A stretch of 64,000 nucleotides of DNA from contig CM064690.1 in NCBI GenBank assembly GCA_032717465.1, positions 26,121,653 through 26,185,652 on the forward strand, written 5' to 3'. The position numbers and the translations under genes are program-made. The notes under the pieces are model-generated. The model saw only the letters and a list, made by a program, of their open reading frames with translations. It did no database searches and was not told where the DNA came from. Shown piece by piece: positions 32,869 to 46,135 of this stretch (position 1 is its first letter; every line of letters starts with the position of its first letter). The DNA is from Coenobita brevimanus (lineage: Eukaryota > Arthropoda > Malacostraca > Decapoda > Coenobitidae).

Positions 32869-33585
32869 GATAGTTGAGAAATTATTTTTTTTCTCTTACC
32901 TAATCATACAAGGGTGGAGAAAATGTGCTGGATTTTTTTTTTTTTTTTTTTTTTTTCGTTTATGTTTTATTTTTTTCTTTTGCTATGACAGCTTTTATTT
33001 TGCCTAAGGGACCTGTTGTATGGGACCTTCTTGTAATATCACATAGTATATACTGTACTGCAACCACCAGACTGATTTATTAGGAGACAGCCATCATTGT
33101 GGAGGAATTAATCTATCTGCAACCCAGTTTCCTGCTATCTGTCTAAATTGCCATCTCCATATTCAGTGCTGAGTTGTAACAAAAGATTAACACAATGCTA
33201 GTTATGAGGTGTTACATAAATGATGGAGAGCCATAGGATTGTCTTGTTCTGCTGGCTGAAGGTGCCCTCTTTGTGCCATTCACCTTCCTCCTTTTGGAGG
33301 ATAGGGAAGTAGTTACATGTTTCTGTAAATGAATAATGGAGATGCATAGTTATATCATAGTTACCATATGAAGACACTCTCCTCATCCGTGTCCTTCATT
33401 CGTACCGTTTATTGTCTGTATTGTTTATAAAGACTTCACCTCCCATTGCCTTGAAAATGATGTAAATAATATGCAGGAGAACACAATGATGTATTACACA
33501 AAATAAGTTGCCTAGGAAGGGGTGCTGAGCGGCCTTGTAACCCAAAAATAATATGGCCCAAAGTTTTATTTTTTATCATTGTTAT
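32869..33585. other. Poly(T) and unremarkable sequence
   Basis: A T run at about 32933-32956 follows the retroelement tail. A short R4-like piece lies near 33250-33310. No gene is evident. Confidence 0.5.
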
Positions 33586-33589
33586 ATAC

Positions 33590-33692
33590 CAGTATGGTGT
33601 GAGTTGGGAGGAGGGCAACCTGATGGCAGGCAGAGGACAGGACAACATTGAGAACATTTGTTCATAGCATCCCCCCTCCCCTACAGGATTTA
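33590..33692 (+). pseudogene. Decayed LINE family A 3' tip
   Basis: gtgtgagttgggaggagggc, then caggcagaggacaggacaac and a cccctacaggattta block correspond to the last 100 bp of family A. An ATT repeat follows at about 33700-33716. Confidence 0.5.
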
Positions 33693-33715
33693 GACAATAT
33701 TATTATTATTATTAT

Positions 33716-33862
33716 TGGTTTATTGCTCACGTAATGCCACTCCGGGATGTGTGAGACTGGTCACTTCACTCTTAAATGTCAGGACCAACTTGCCTGGCCC
33801 TGGGCTCCTGTGTTTCTCATAGGGCAACACAGAATTAGATGATGATGACAATGATGGAAGCA
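33716..33862 (+). mobile_element. R1 copy 5, 5'-truncated
   Basis: Only the R1 3' module is present, in plus-sense: ggtttattgctcacgtaatg, 'taaatgtcaggaccaacttg', and 'gggcaacacagaattagatg' ending in gatgatgatga. The truncation point differs from the other copies. Confidence 0.75.
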
Positions 33863-34234
33863 TATTACAGTTCCTTTCCTCTTTCCGAAGTATTTGCCAC
33901 TTTACCCAAGCTGTAGTAGTTGTCATGGCCTCAGAATTATCTGAAATGGGAACTCACTGGACTGCAGGCATGAAGTTACCCATGTGCTGCAGTCCACCAT
34001 TCTTTCTGGGAATGAGAAAGTACTTGAGGGACTGTAACCAGGGAATTGAGCTAGACAAGTAACAAACTGGGTCAGTTCATCTTGGTCTTGTGTGCTAGTA
34101 GTTGTAGTCTGTGCAGCCCCAAGCTCATCAGTACATTAACTCAGTGGACAGCAGTCTGAGTTACCCTTCTGTAGTTCATCATTCTCCTGTTGGGAATAGG
34201 GGAGGCAGTTGCCCTCTCCCTCCATCCTGTTAGT

Positions 34235-36850
34235 GATACTCCAGCACCAACATAATAGGGTTAATTAAGATCTGTATTGAACCCCTCCACATACACAGGG
34301 TTATCAACAGACCTGAGATTATCTCCTAAAAACTTGCCATATTTTCAGGGCTTCCTGTGCTCCACATGTTGCTGTTCCTATTGCTGCTGTGCTGGAGGGG
34401 GTGCCAGTGGTGCTGCCTTGCAGAGTTGATGCTTGTGGTGTTGCTGGCACAGTGATGTGTCACATTATACAGTGGCCTCTAACCTCTAGGGAAATACCTC
34501 TGACAACCCTGAAGAGGTTCCCCAGAGGCCATCCATCTTTTACTGTCTACACCTCAACTACTACTACTACTACTGCTACAACAACAACAGTTACAGCTAC
34601 AACTGCCCTTCTGAATTGTGAGTTAGAAAATTTTTGGTTCGTCCAACTTGACTCTGCACCTGGAGAGTTTTTTCCTTTGGCAGCCTATTATCCAAAGCAG
34701 AGTAAGGCAAAGATAGCAATACTGTGGCAAATCACTTTTAAGCCAAGTTGAGGTGGAGAGAGTTTGTCAGCAGTTGCTCCCCTACTTACGAGATTTTAAT
34801 TGAGAATTCCTCACCTCATCCTTGGGTGGGAAAAGGAGGCAGGGTGATGCTAAGGCCTAATGATGATAGCTAATGAAAATGCCCAGTGATGATGATAATT
34901 AGGATTAGTGGCAGTGCTAGGCTCAATAATTTGATCTTTTCACCACTAGAGTATATAAGGCCAGTTAACTTAACCTAGGTACTCATTTTACTTGCTAATT
35001 AATGATGATGACGATGACGACAATGATGATGATGATAGGATTGGATGCTGCAGTGCCAAGAATCAATCCCTGGCACTATGAGACTGTGAATATCGTAAGA
35101 ATAATGCTAACCACAAAGCTTAATAATATCTCGAGCAGGTAAGTCTTTAATCCCGTCATTAACAATAGCTTGTAGCTCAGTGTTCGTAAGTGGGAGAGCG
35201 ACTGTCTTTATTCCAACCAACACCAGATGGTTTTATTCAACTGAGAGTGATGCTTGGGGGTCTAAGGATAATAATGGTCTTTATTTTCTTTTTACTTCTT
35301 TATATTGGTGTAGGATTGAGAATTGTAAATTTAATCAGGCAGCCCCCTCCCCTCCTCATCCTATTATCATCACTCCAGCACCAGTGATCCAGGGGTTAAT
35401 TGAGATCTATATTGAACTCCTCCACATACAAAAGGGTTAAATTATCAGCAGGCCTGAGATTATCTCCTAAAAACTTAACATATTTTCAGAGGCTGTCTGT
35501 GTTACTCTTGCTGCTGTTCCTGCAATTGCTGTGTTGGTGCTACCCTGCTGGAGTTGGTGCTGCCCTGCTGGAGTGGGTGCTGTCCTGCTGGAGTTCGTGC
35601 TGCCCTGATGGAGTTCATGCCGCCCCACTGGAGTTCATGCTGCCCCGCTGGAGTTCGTGCTGACCCGCTGGAGTTCATGCTGCCCCGCTGGAGTTCATGC
35701 TGCCCCGCTGGAGTTCATGCTGCCCGCTGGAGTTCGTGCTGACCCGCTGTAGTTCATGCCGCCCCACTGGAGTTCATGCTGCCCCGCTGGAGTTCATGCT
35801 GACCCGCTGGAGTTCATGCTGACCCGCTGGAGTTCGTGCTGACCCGCTGGAGTTCATGCCGCCCCACTGGAGTTCATGCTGCCCCGCTGGAGTTCATGCT
35901 GACCCGCTGGAGTTCGTGCTGTCATGTAGGAGCCGGTGGTGTTGGCTCAGTGATTTGTGAGTGAGTAACCTCCAGTCTCTGGGGAAATACCTCTTCCCTA
36001 AAGGGGTTAATTCCCCAGGGCCATCAGTCTTGAAAATTATCAGCAGAACTACACTTACTACTACTACTGCTACTACTACAGCTACAGCCACCCTACTACA
36101 GCTACAGCCACCCTTCTGAAATGTGAGTTAGAAATTTTTTTGGTTCGTCCACCCTGACTTGGCAGAGAGTTTTGTCTTTGGCAGCCTAATCCCCAAAGCC
36201 CAGAAGTAGAGTAAGACAAGGATAGCAATACTGTGGCTCTGCATCCTTTCCAGATCACTTTTAAGCCAGGTTGAGATGGACAGAGTATAACAGTTGCTCC
36301 CCTACATACGATATTTTAAGAGAGAATTCCTCACCCCATCCTTGGGTGGGAAATTTGGACTGATGATGATAATTATGATCAGTAGCAGTGCTAGGGTCTA
36401 TAACGAGAACATTCCACCACTAGGGTATATAAGGCCAGTTAACTTAATCTAGGTACTGATTTTAGTGGCCAATCAACGACAGCGATGATGATTGATGATA
36501 GAATAGTTAGTGCTAGGCATTATAACTAGATCATTCCACCACTAGGGTATACATGGCCAGTTAACTTAATCTAGATGATGATTTTACTGGCCAATCAACG
36601 ATGATGACGACAGCGATGATTGATGATAGGGTAGGATGATGCAGTGCCAGGAGTCAATCCCTGGCACTATCAGGCTGGCAACCACAAAGCCGAATAAAAT
36701 CTCGAGCCAATAAGTCTTTAATCTCAACAGCAATTTTTCTTAGCTAAGATGTTCGTAAGTGGGAGAGCAACTGTCTTTATTCTAACTAACACCAGATGGG
36801 TTTATTCAACTGAGAGTGATGCGTCGGGGGTCTAAGGATAATAATGATCT
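34235..36850. repeat. Diverged tandem duplication, ~1.1-1.5 kb units
   Basis: Copy A (about 34235-35365) and copy B (about 35370-36850) share ordered blocks. These include a ggttaattaagatctgtatt block, 'gagattatctcctaaaaac', 'ggggaaatacctc', ACT-type triplets, a 'ggttcgtcca' block, 'agccaggttgagatgga', a 'gggtatataaggccagttaa' block and 'gttcgtaagtgggagagc'. Copy B is longer because of a 20-bp minisatellite and an internal ~127-bp duplication (about 36394-36480 versus 36521-36606). No gene is evident in either copy. Confidence 0.8.
35537..35925. repeat. 20-bp minisatellite inside duplication copy B
   Basis: About nineteen units of the form ctggagttcatgctgccccg occur, with variants in which catg/cgtg and gcccc/gaccc alternate. 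Copy A has only the flanking sequence at this place, so the array expanded after the duplication. Twenty is not a multiple of three, so frames through it shift each unit and are not coding. Confidence 0.92.
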
Positions 36851-36872
36851 TTATTTTTAGCGTATTTTCAGC

Positions 36873-36956
36873 TTAAATGTCAGGACCAACTTGCCTAGCC
36901 CCGGGTTCCTACGCTTCTCTGTTGGGCGTCATAGGATTGGATGATGGATGGATTTT
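36873..36956 (+). mobile_element. R1 copy 6, 3' tip
   Basis: taaatgtcaggaccaacttg through to 'ggattggatgatggatgga' is the R1 3' end with a strongly 5'-truncated body. Confidence 0.7.
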
Positions 36957-39540
36957 TAACTTATTTATATTCGTCTGTGCTCAATTATCATACTTCTTGC
37001 AACTTAACGTGGCCCAGGATTTGTTCATTCACCAGCTTTTTTCATATATCTCAGTGATAGAATAACACAGTAGTACAGGTGTACATCCATCCCACTGCAC
37101 TTCTTCATGACTAGCATTCTGTTTGATAAACTCTTGCTAAGATGCTTATTTTATGCCTGGGTAGAGTAACAAGAGTACAGTAAGTATATGCCCCAGGTTT
37201 ACCAGCAGCAGATAGTTTTGAAACCCTTCCCCTGTACTTCATGATTAGCATGTCTCCTTCCTAAGCTGTTGCCTCAGCTCAGCAATATTTCAAGCTGATA
37301 GATAAAGCACACAGATAGTTAAACATTACACAGATACACATAGATAGTAGATATATTGCAGTAAGTGTTTGCTGGATAGATATACCGCAATAATTTTGTG
37401 ATAGAAAGGTTCCACATGTTATTTTTGATGCCTTTGACTGCTAGTGCAATGTTTCTCTCAGTTGAACAATGTCTGGTGTTAGTTCAAAGTGGCTTGTCTT
37501 CTTTGTGGTTGGGGTGATTTCCTAACGTGATTTCTTAGCAAGCCTCCTGAGCTACCTAGAAGACACCCCAGTGAATTATGCATATGATTATTGATTGATT
37601 ATTGTATTGGTGTTTGTATTGTAATTGATGCACAGTGGACAGAATTTTATAATAAAGCCTGTGGTTTGGCCAGTTGTTTCAGATACTCGTGTATATTGTT
37701 GCTATGTTGTCCGTTTAAATCACCCACACCAATCGACCCTGCAGTGCTGGCGTTACTCGTTGTTTACGAACCTCAGCCCATCGATTCCCCCGTGTGGAAG
37801 TTGGAACGCTAAGTACCGGTACGCTTGTAAAAAAAATAGGCGCCAAATTAGATTGAGAAGATTAAAGTTTTGCGCTGGCAGTAAAAGTCTGCATCATAAA
37901 AATAAGCTTAAAAAATTTTGTGCTGAATTAGTTTCCATAATACTGTCGTGTAGCATGGCCCCAAGTCCCTTTGCTGCTAGTGGGGTTTTGGGGGATTGCA
38001 GATGACTGGGTGGTTGGGTATCACTTTTACAGCACACACAACCCACCATTGTGTGCCATGATATATATCGGTTCTGACATCGGTAATGGGGGCTGTCGGA
38101 CATTGAGGAGGAGTCCATCATTGCATATGTTGGAAGGATAAGTGGCACACAGGTGGATGATTATATAAGTAAACATGCACTCAGCCCCTGCTTGCAATAA
38201 CCACGTTGTGGCCGTACAGTAAGGGGGCGGAATGCTCTATGAGGGGTTTGTAAGGATGGCCAGTTTTTTTGTTTATTTTTTACGGCCTAGGCAATGCTTC
38301 AGGGATTGGGCATACGTTCTTAAGTGGATATTGCAAGCCAGACGTTGCACACTTTGTTCACATCTATCAGATGCTGAACCACACATTCACACCCACCCAT
38401 TCATTCACCAATTTTTTGTTTCCCCTGTTTTGCAAGAGACCTGGGACTAGCTACTGACTGATTTAATACCGTATAGTGCCACATCCAGCTGCAGTGCCAT
38501 AACTCTTGACACCACCACATGACTGTCTAGTATGTTACTGCCAAGTGTAACTTATATCCTGGGTAGCAAGAAGCAACTTGGCTTGTCACTCATGATAGTC
38601 ACGAGATGCCCACTTTGAATAGTAATTGAATCAAACGACCAGTTTCTTTACCTGCTGCTGTCAGCTCTGAAAGAAAACGTCTTCGCCAGATGCAAGTAAG
38701 GCGACTAAGGTTATAGACAACTGGCCAGCCTTACACAGCCATAGGCTATGAAATGTTTTGCAAAAATCCTGTCCTGAGCATGAGCAAAAGTATGTAGACA
38801 CTTCTCTGCCGGCTGTAGGAATGGAAGGTGTTGTTTGAAATATTTTATGTGGTAAGGACTGCACATCAATGTTACCATTCTTTCCTAGTCCACCATTCTC
38901 CTTGGGGGGATAGTAAAGGAACTGAAGGCTGTTAGTTTAACCTGACATTTTCAATATCTGATCATTGCCACATGAAGGTGTCTGTTCCAGGCACCAGGAA
39001 AACAAGCAAGAGAAGGAATGTTACTCTCTAGTCATTTGGGGAAGAGTGGTAAATATGAAATACAAGTTAGTGCTGGCAGAGTATTGTTGGCATACTTTTG
39101 CACATGCCTGTACATCACAAACAGATGCAGAAGTCCTGGTTATATGCCACAGATGCTAAAAAATACAGGGTGGTTCATATATAACATGTCTGATCCCATG
39201 TGTTTTGTTTTTGCATTTTGAACCATACCTTACCCCATCCTTAGGTGGGAAGAAGAGGCTAGGATGATGATGATAATGATTGCAGTGATGATTTTAATAA
39301 TAATGAATGATGATTTTTGAATTTGATGTTTATTTGATGATTGATATGGTGGAGGCTCAGTCAGCTTTACCATTTGTACCCTGCATCGGTTTCTGTTTCC
39401 CACAACCCTTTCGTACTTGACAGTGATTGCTTGCTTGCATCTTTTGTTTTCATTTTTTTATCAAGTAATTTAATATCTCCTCTTGCATTTGCTTCAGTAA
39501 TTGCTTAAAATTCATTCATTTTAGTAAGAAGAAATTTTTA
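36957..39540. other. No gene recognised
   Basis: AT-rich sequence with several 60-125 codon frames lacking recognisable motifs. A Lys/Arg-rich frame at 37625-38005 has no domain that I can name. A short repeat phrase 'ccacatgaaggtgtctg' at 38968 recurs at 45898. R4-like fragments lie near 38880-38915. Confidence 0.5.
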
Positions 39541-39544
39541 CTAT

Positions 39545-40505
39545 TCTCTGACTTTTATCTGTCTATTGCCAGACGTCTCATTCCCATAAGGGGGGGCCAC
39601 AAACAAATTAACTCCATGTCATTGTGTTATCTGCTATTTGACTGTCCTCTCTCCAACTCACACCCCCCTCCCTCGTATCTCTCCATTCTTCCATCTCTGC
39701 CATGGTCTCCCCTCCTCCCCTCCCCCTCCACGTCATACAGTACACATACCATTTAGTCACTCTCTCATTCCCCATCCTCTACATGGCCAAACTATTTTAA
39801 AGTATTTCTTCTAGTAGCACCACAGCACTTTTTTTACTTCCTCATTTGTATATCTGTCTGTCCATAAAACTCCACACAGTCCTCAATTCATTTCCACTGC
39901 TCTCATTCTTGTGTCCTTCCAACAGGATCTAAGCCACACTTCCATGCTTACTTCCCAACTTCTTATCACAGCATTCAGTGATCCAGCAACCTTTCTACCC
40001 TGCTTTACCCATTCAAGCACTTCCTTCCATCCTTACACAGCACACTAAAGTACTTGGATGCACACTCATTATCTGTTTCTTCACCATCCAGTCTCACTGT
40101 GTATGCTGTGACTTCATTTCTCTCAAAGATCATAACTTGACTCATATATACATTCTTTTTTAGATTCCATTTCCTATGTACATCCCCAGACTCATTCACC
40201 AAGCCTTGCAGTTCACATTCCTCACAATACAGTATCATCAGCAAGCAACATTTTAGGAAGTTTTCACACCTTACCCTCTCTTATTAGACACTCCAGTATA
40301 TTCACATCCCTGCCTATTCTCTTTCTTATAGCTTCATCCATATACAAATCGAACACCCACAGAAACATGACACAAGGAGACATGACACACAGGCATGAGA
40401 GACAGGACTCACAAAAGCATGACTCAAACGTGACATAAGGAGACATGAGAGTTTTGTCTGTATGCAGATTCATTTCCCATATCTCTCTGGCAGAATAAGA
40501 TAGCA
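39545..40505 (-). pseudogene. LINE family A copy, inverted
   Basis: On the minus strand: CVMFLWVFDLYMDEA (motif B region), a degraded LLADD in place of FADD, LQGLVNES, MIFERNEVTAYTVRLDGEE, then decayed C-terminal pieces and the 3' tail (gtgagttggagagaggacag, gggaatgagacgtctggcaa, tagacagataaaag). Frameshifts and stops throughout. It is 5'-truncated near 40505. Confidence 0.75.
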
Positions 40506-41934
40506 CTGTGGCCTAACATCCTTTCCATAGCACTTCTTCATGACTAGCAACATATTAATCTTGTATCGACTGGCATTTACAAAGGAAAGATGGTAATTTA
40601 ATCCCCAGTTAAACAGAGCATAATTGAATAAAGTCATCAAAATACATTTATCCCCCATACCCACAGACTGAGCCGATAACATGCCAGATAGGTCTATATA
40701 TGGGCAGCCCTGTATTTTGGTGTGGTAAATTGTGGGATGCTGTTGCTGTGGTCCTGTATTCTGCTGTAGTAGTGCCGTAACCAAACCACTTCTCTGAACC
40801 AGTATAGCGTCGATTTCAGCAATTTTGCCTGCACAGTATTTGCTCCCAAAGTAAAACAGTGTCAGTGGTTTGTAGCTTATCTGTGTGTGCTGATCATCTA
40901 GCTCTTGAAAGAGGTGTTGCTAAATGAGCTATGGAATTTTGCTAAGGATATATGCATGTCATTTTCCAAAGTAGACTACTGAAAGATGCACACACGTCTG
41001 AAAATTATTAGTGGATAATTGTTGTAAGAATTTTTGAGGTTAACTCATCCAAAAGCTCATATTGCCTCTTTTCTTTGATTAAATTCGAGTATTTAGTTTC
41101 TCCAACATTGACTTTGTTTGTAATTAAAATGAGCGTGGGACCACCTCAACAGCTGGTATTATCAGCCCAAAAGATCGTAAATAAATGTGGCAAATAAAAG
41201 GACTTCACCCAAAGCCATAGTGCTTTTTTACCAAACAATAAAAAAAAGGTGTTTTGCATATATTATGCTTCGTGAAGTACTGATGTTGGTTGTTATATTT
41301 GTATGGCTATTTTTGTCCATTTTCTTGTTATTTTTGCATTATTAATGTCATGTTATAATGGTATACTGTACAGTCTGCCCCTGGAAAAAATATGTACAAA
41401 ATCCTTCTTTGGTTGATTTTCATTGGCAACAGGTCAACTATGAAAAAGTCTTCCTCAATCCGTATTTTGCCCTGCCTATGACCTCCAGTCTTTTAAGTGC
41501 AATGTGTGGAAGGACTTCAGAATTAATGGATCTTGCATTTGACTCTCTTTTGTGTATTCTTTCTTACAGCCTTTTTTTTTTTTTTTTTTTCATCTCTGCA
41601 TTAAAAAGAAAAATGTATTTCCCAAAATAGCAGAGAATTAAAAACTAACAAGCATCCTTAGTTATCCAAGAATAACAATCATTCTGAGTTGATTCCCATC
41701 ATTAAACATCTCCAGTTGATTCCCTTCATTTATGTCGGCGATTAATGAGTTGAGGTTTTTCCCTGCGTATATACGAACATTTGTCGTTAACGTGGTTTGT
41801 TTTTAATTATTTTTTCCTGTGGCAGACTGTATGTTTATATATTGATATTAGTATGTGTTTTTGGTGCCTGTTTATTTCTGTTGATTTATAGTCAGTTTGC
41901 TTTCGCCAGACAGAGATTCATAACCTTTAGCTTG
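40506..41934. other. No gene recognised; poly(T)
   Basis: AT-rich sequence. A poly(T) run occurs at about 41573-41590. The open frames are short and lack motifs. Confidence 0.5.
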
Positions 41935-42075
41935 GATTATGGCCAAGTGTAGTCAGATTGGAGAGTTAATTTGAATAGTAACCAAGGAGTCTCATCCCTT
42001 CCTCATGACTAAGGCCTATTGAATTTTGTACACCAATGATTTAGTACTGAAGTTATAAAAGTTGCCTTGTTTTGT
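41935..42075. repeat. Interspersed repeat R2, copy 2
   Basis: 'gaatagtaaccaaggagtct' in the same order as the 0.9 kb copy (a gcctattgaattttgtacac block and a gtcagatgaaaat block downstream). Confidence 0.5.
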
Positions 42076-42674
42076 CAGATGAAAATCTATAGTTATGTAA
42101 GTGTTGATTTGTAACATGTTATCTTTATATCTCTGTTCTTATTTGTTATAGTGTGGGGAAAACGTGCCATTATAATGCCATCTTTTGAAATTTTTTAACT
42201 ATATGAGAGCCTAAGGTGCCCAACTGACTGAACTATTTTGATATACTGTTTTATATCACAGTCATTTGTCATATTTACCTCAGCATGTAAAAGAACTAAT
42301 CTGCCTGTCAGTTCCATATCGTCTATCAACCCATGGCATCTCGGGAATCAGCAATATTATGTGTTGAGCAGGTTATTTTGTTCAGTATGCAATATGCAGG
42401 CAGACTATGTTGTATAAAGTTGTACGGTCTCCAACATCACAGCCAATTGTTTATACATTTTAGAACCATCATTATGCTTTTACTTAGGCTATGCTTTGGT
42501 ATTTTTCCTACATTGTTGCTTTTTCTTAGTCTGTGTATCGTTAGGGTGTTTGTGATGGTGTTGGTGTCTGTTGGGTTGGCTTGTGGTGGTTTATGATTCG
42601 AGAGAGAGAGAGATGTAAATGACAGTGATTTAATATTGGTGTTGGAATGATCAAGGATGTGTGATGTCCCCATG

Positions 42675-42779
<105 letters not shown>

Positions 42780-43384
42780 CTGGGATTTGAATGGTGAGTG
42801 AATGAGCATCTGAGCCATTTCAGTGGGCTTGCAGTTGGCCAGTTTCTCCCTCTTTTGGTTTCCTCTTTGCTTTATGGGCCCTATACATTTCAATAATATG
42901 TAAAAAAAAAAAAAATAATAATAATAATAATAATGAATAGGGGATGACTGCTTGAAAAAGAGAAAAACAATGGTTATGATGATTAAAGAGTAATTACTTT
43001 TAATGATTTTCCACTTCACTAGGCATGATACTGATGTCCCCCCCCCCCCTTAATGCTTGTTCATTCTTTGTTCTTTTGCTGCCACCTCAAATATTTCTAT
43101 CGAGAGAGAGAAATTGGGAGAGCCTTTGTCACAGTGCTAAAAATTATTACAGGCCTCTGACCCTCCCATCACCTGTATTGGCAGTCTATCCCCCCACCTT
43201 CCCTTCAAGCAGGCAAATTCTCATGACAAATTTAATTCCTTTGTCAATAGATGATAAACTTATTATATCAAAATTATGCAGTTTTGAAGAATATTTGCTG
43301 TATATTAGTAAATCATGGCTTATAATCCCACTTGTCTGACTACAGAAACCCTGGGGCTATATTGAAGAATTGTCTGTTGTGGTA

Positions 43385-43580
43385 GTGTAGTGAGTGTGGT
43401 GTGGTGTGGGAGGAGGCCTTACACTGTGGTACATGCAGTGAGTGTTTTGTGGTAGTGTGGTGTGTGGTGTGGCAGGAGGCATTACACTGTGGTAAATGTG
43501 TGTTGTGATGTGGCAGGAGGCATTACACTGTGGTAAATATGAGTGTGGTGTGGTGTGGCAGGAGGCATTACACTGTGGGC
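43385..43580. repeat. GTGGT-rich minisatellite, four irregular units
   Basis: The block 'ggcattacactgtgg' preceded by gtggtgtggcagga occurs four times (first copy ggccttacactgtgg near 43414) with spacers of different length. Confidence 0.85.
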
Positions 43581-43796
43581 ATAGTGCGTTGTCTGTAAGT
43601 TGTATATATATTGTGTTGGTACTGAAGTAGAGAAAGATGATGATTGTGTTGAAGTGTGGGCATACTCATTTCACTCTAACTTGGCACAAAATTTCATGTT
43701 TTTGCAGCTTTTTTTTTTTTCCCCCACTGGCAAAAACAAAATATCAGACCTGCATTCTCTCCATAGCTTTTCATTGTGATAGACATCATACTTTAA

Positions 43797-45300
43797 TGCT
43801 TGTTTACCATATTCTTACAACTCAGCATTCATGAGAGAGCATTAGCCATTTTTAGACCAAGTTAGAGTAGAGAGAGAGTATAGGTTGTGTTTCTCTGGGT
43901 ATGGTTGTGTCTGATGGGTGGGTAATTGTGATGGTTTTTGAAGGCTTCTGTTGTATATCTAGGTAGTAGCTATATACCCTCTGAAATAGTAGAAATAAAG
44001 TTAGGAAAAAAAAAAGTGGATAGTGGATGACGGCCACAGCCACTGGCGACTGCACTTAGGCTACAGGTATTGCAGATGGTCGGAGCTGGTGACCTGTACT
44101 GTGAAATTTCGTATGCTTTTCATAGCACAGTTCTGATGGAATGGGGGTCGTTTTAGGGAGAGAAAATACATATCCTTGTGAAATTTAGTGTTGGGTATAA
44201 GATGAGAACAGATGTTTTTGAAGCATTCTGTGTAGTGTAGGTTTTAGCATTTCTTCATAACCAGCATCACATTTTTTAGTGCTTATATACTGTATTCTTA
44301 CAACTCAGCATCCAGAAGAGAGCATAAGCCATTTTTAGAGCAAGTTAGAGTAAAGAGAGAGAGTGAGTATAGGTTGTGTTTCTCTGGTTGTGGTTGTGTC
44401 TGTAGGGTGGGTGTCTGGTGATGGTTTTTGAAGGCCTCTGTTGTATATCTACGTAGTAGCTATGTACCCTCTGAAATAGTAGAAGTAAAGTTAAGAGAAA
44501 AAAAAAAGGTGGATAACGGCCACAGCCACTGGCGGACTGCACTTAGGCTACCGGTATTGCAGGTGATTGGATTCTGTGACCTGTACTGTGAAATTCCATA
44601 TTCTTTCCACAGCACAGTTCCGTTGGAATGGGGGCCGTTTTAAGGGGGCAGGAAAAAATATGTATCGTGTGAAATTTAGTGTTGGGTATAGGATGAGAAC
44701 AGATTTTTTATAAGTACTCTTTCTAATGTAATTTTTTATTACGTGCTTTCCGTAGCGGTTCTTCATAACCAGCATCATATTTTAGTGCTTGTATACTATG
44801 CCTAATAACTCAGCATCCATGCGAGAGAGCACAAGGCATTTTTAGATCAAGTTAAAGAGAGGGAGAGAGTAGGTGTATTCATGTTTCTCTGGGTGGAGTT
44901 GTTTGTGAAAGGTGGGTGTCTGGTGATGGTTTTTGAAGGGTCCTGTTTGGCTGGAGATTTTTAGATGGCTGTAGTGGCCTTTTGTGTACTGTATAGGTAG
45001 TAGCTAGGTACAGTGTGAAATAATAAAAATAAAGTACTGTATTAAAAAAAAAATGTACACTGAAATAATAAAGTACTTAAAAAAAAAAAAGAGAGAGAGA
45101 GGTTGACGGCCACAGCCATCGGCGGACTGCGACAAGTGCAGGTGGTCGGAGCCGATGACCTGTACTGTGAAATTCCATTTATTTTCACAGCACAGTTCCT
45201 TCTGAATGGGGGCCGTTTTAGGGTCAAGGAAAAAAATATCGAATATATCTTGTGAAATTTAGTGCTGGCGTGTAGGCAGTATGTATAGGATAAATTATTA
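43797..45300. repeat. Three-fold tandem repeat of ~0.5 kb
   Basis: Units start near 43797, 44279 and 44783. Each contains an 'actcagcatycatgagagag' block, a 'gttgtgtttctctggg' block, 'ggtgatggtttttgaagg', an oligo(A), 'acggccacagccactggcg', a 'gacctgtactgtgaaattyc' block, a tggaatgggggycgttttag block and 'tgtgaaatttagtgttgg'. Spacing is about 480 and 505 bp. Unit 3 is the most diverged, with an insertion before its oligo(A). Small open frames in the units are not conserved as proteins. Confidence 0.88.
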
Positions 45301-45454
45301 ACAGAAAAAAAGGAGGAAAGAAAAAACATAAATGGTTGCTCATTTTATTTGGATTTAGGTCACTTTCTAATTTGTGGCAGTGGTCAAGTGATAGGTCTAG
45401 TACATCTTCCTTGGTGGTTTGAATGGCTGTAATGCTTTTATTTTCCTCTGACAA

Positions 45455-45545
45455 AGTGGGGACAGACTGCAGGTTCAGTTGAACTAGTAATCAAGGAGAC
45501 TTATTCCTTTCTCAGTACTAAGTTTCACTGTTTCATGGGATTGGT
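45455..45545. repeat. Interspersed repeat R2, copy 3 (partial)
   Basis: 'gaactagtaatcaaggagac' and the following ttattcctttctcagtac block match the other two R2 copies. Confidence 0.45.
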
Positions 45546-45929
45546 TATTATGAAGAGGTACACAGTGAGGTTGGGGGGAGGAGGCAGCCTTATAACTCTT
45601 TGTGGAGGTCTTGTTGGGTTGTGGTGGTGGGTTACGCATTCGTGTTTTTCTGGATTGAGAGTCCCCGGGTTGTCCTGTGTCTGTGTGTTTAGCCCGAGGG
45701 ATCTTTTAACACTGAGAGCACCAGCTGGTATTGTAGTGGTGTTGGTCTAGAATAGGAATGTCATGGAGTTGATAATTTTGAAGCACTTATGTAGGTAGAA
45801 ATATGTGAGGCAGTCAGGATTCCAGGAGCAAGGTCAGTGAGTGAGCATTTGGCCTTTTTTTTTTTTTACTGGACATGGCCTGGTTATATAAGTGCCACCA
45901 CATGAAGGTGTCTGCCCAGCACCACATTT

Positions 45930-46135
45930 TTATAACAATTGGGTGCGGAAGGTGAGAAGTATGAATTTTGGGGGGAGGGTTGCGAGAGGCAGACTGGAAA
46001 AAAATACGAGACGAGGTCATAGGATGGCTGCCAGAGATTGAACAGCATAGATAGCCACCATTAGGTGACTATGGCCAATGAATGCATGTTGGAGCCTTCC
46101 TGAACAATACAATACAAATGATATACAAATACTGA
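45930..46135 (+). pseudogene. LINE family B 3' end
   Basis: The read-through gives WVRKVRSMNFGG, then a basic segment. 'tagccaccattaggtgacta' and 'tgcatgttggagccttcctg' follow. These are the terminal signatures shared with copies at 54.6, 55.1 and 58.1 kb. Confidence 0.6.

Noticed and set aside
35168..35250. tRNA-like 'tagctcagtgttcgtaagtg' followed by ggagagc
   Set aside because: The D-arm spacing is wrong, no T arm follows, and the same block recurs in the second duplication copy (36738) without a cloverleaf.
37625..38005. 126-codon plus-strand frame with a Lys/Arg-rich middle
   Set aside because: No recognisable domain, no splice support, and an overlapping minus frame of similar length; most likely chance.
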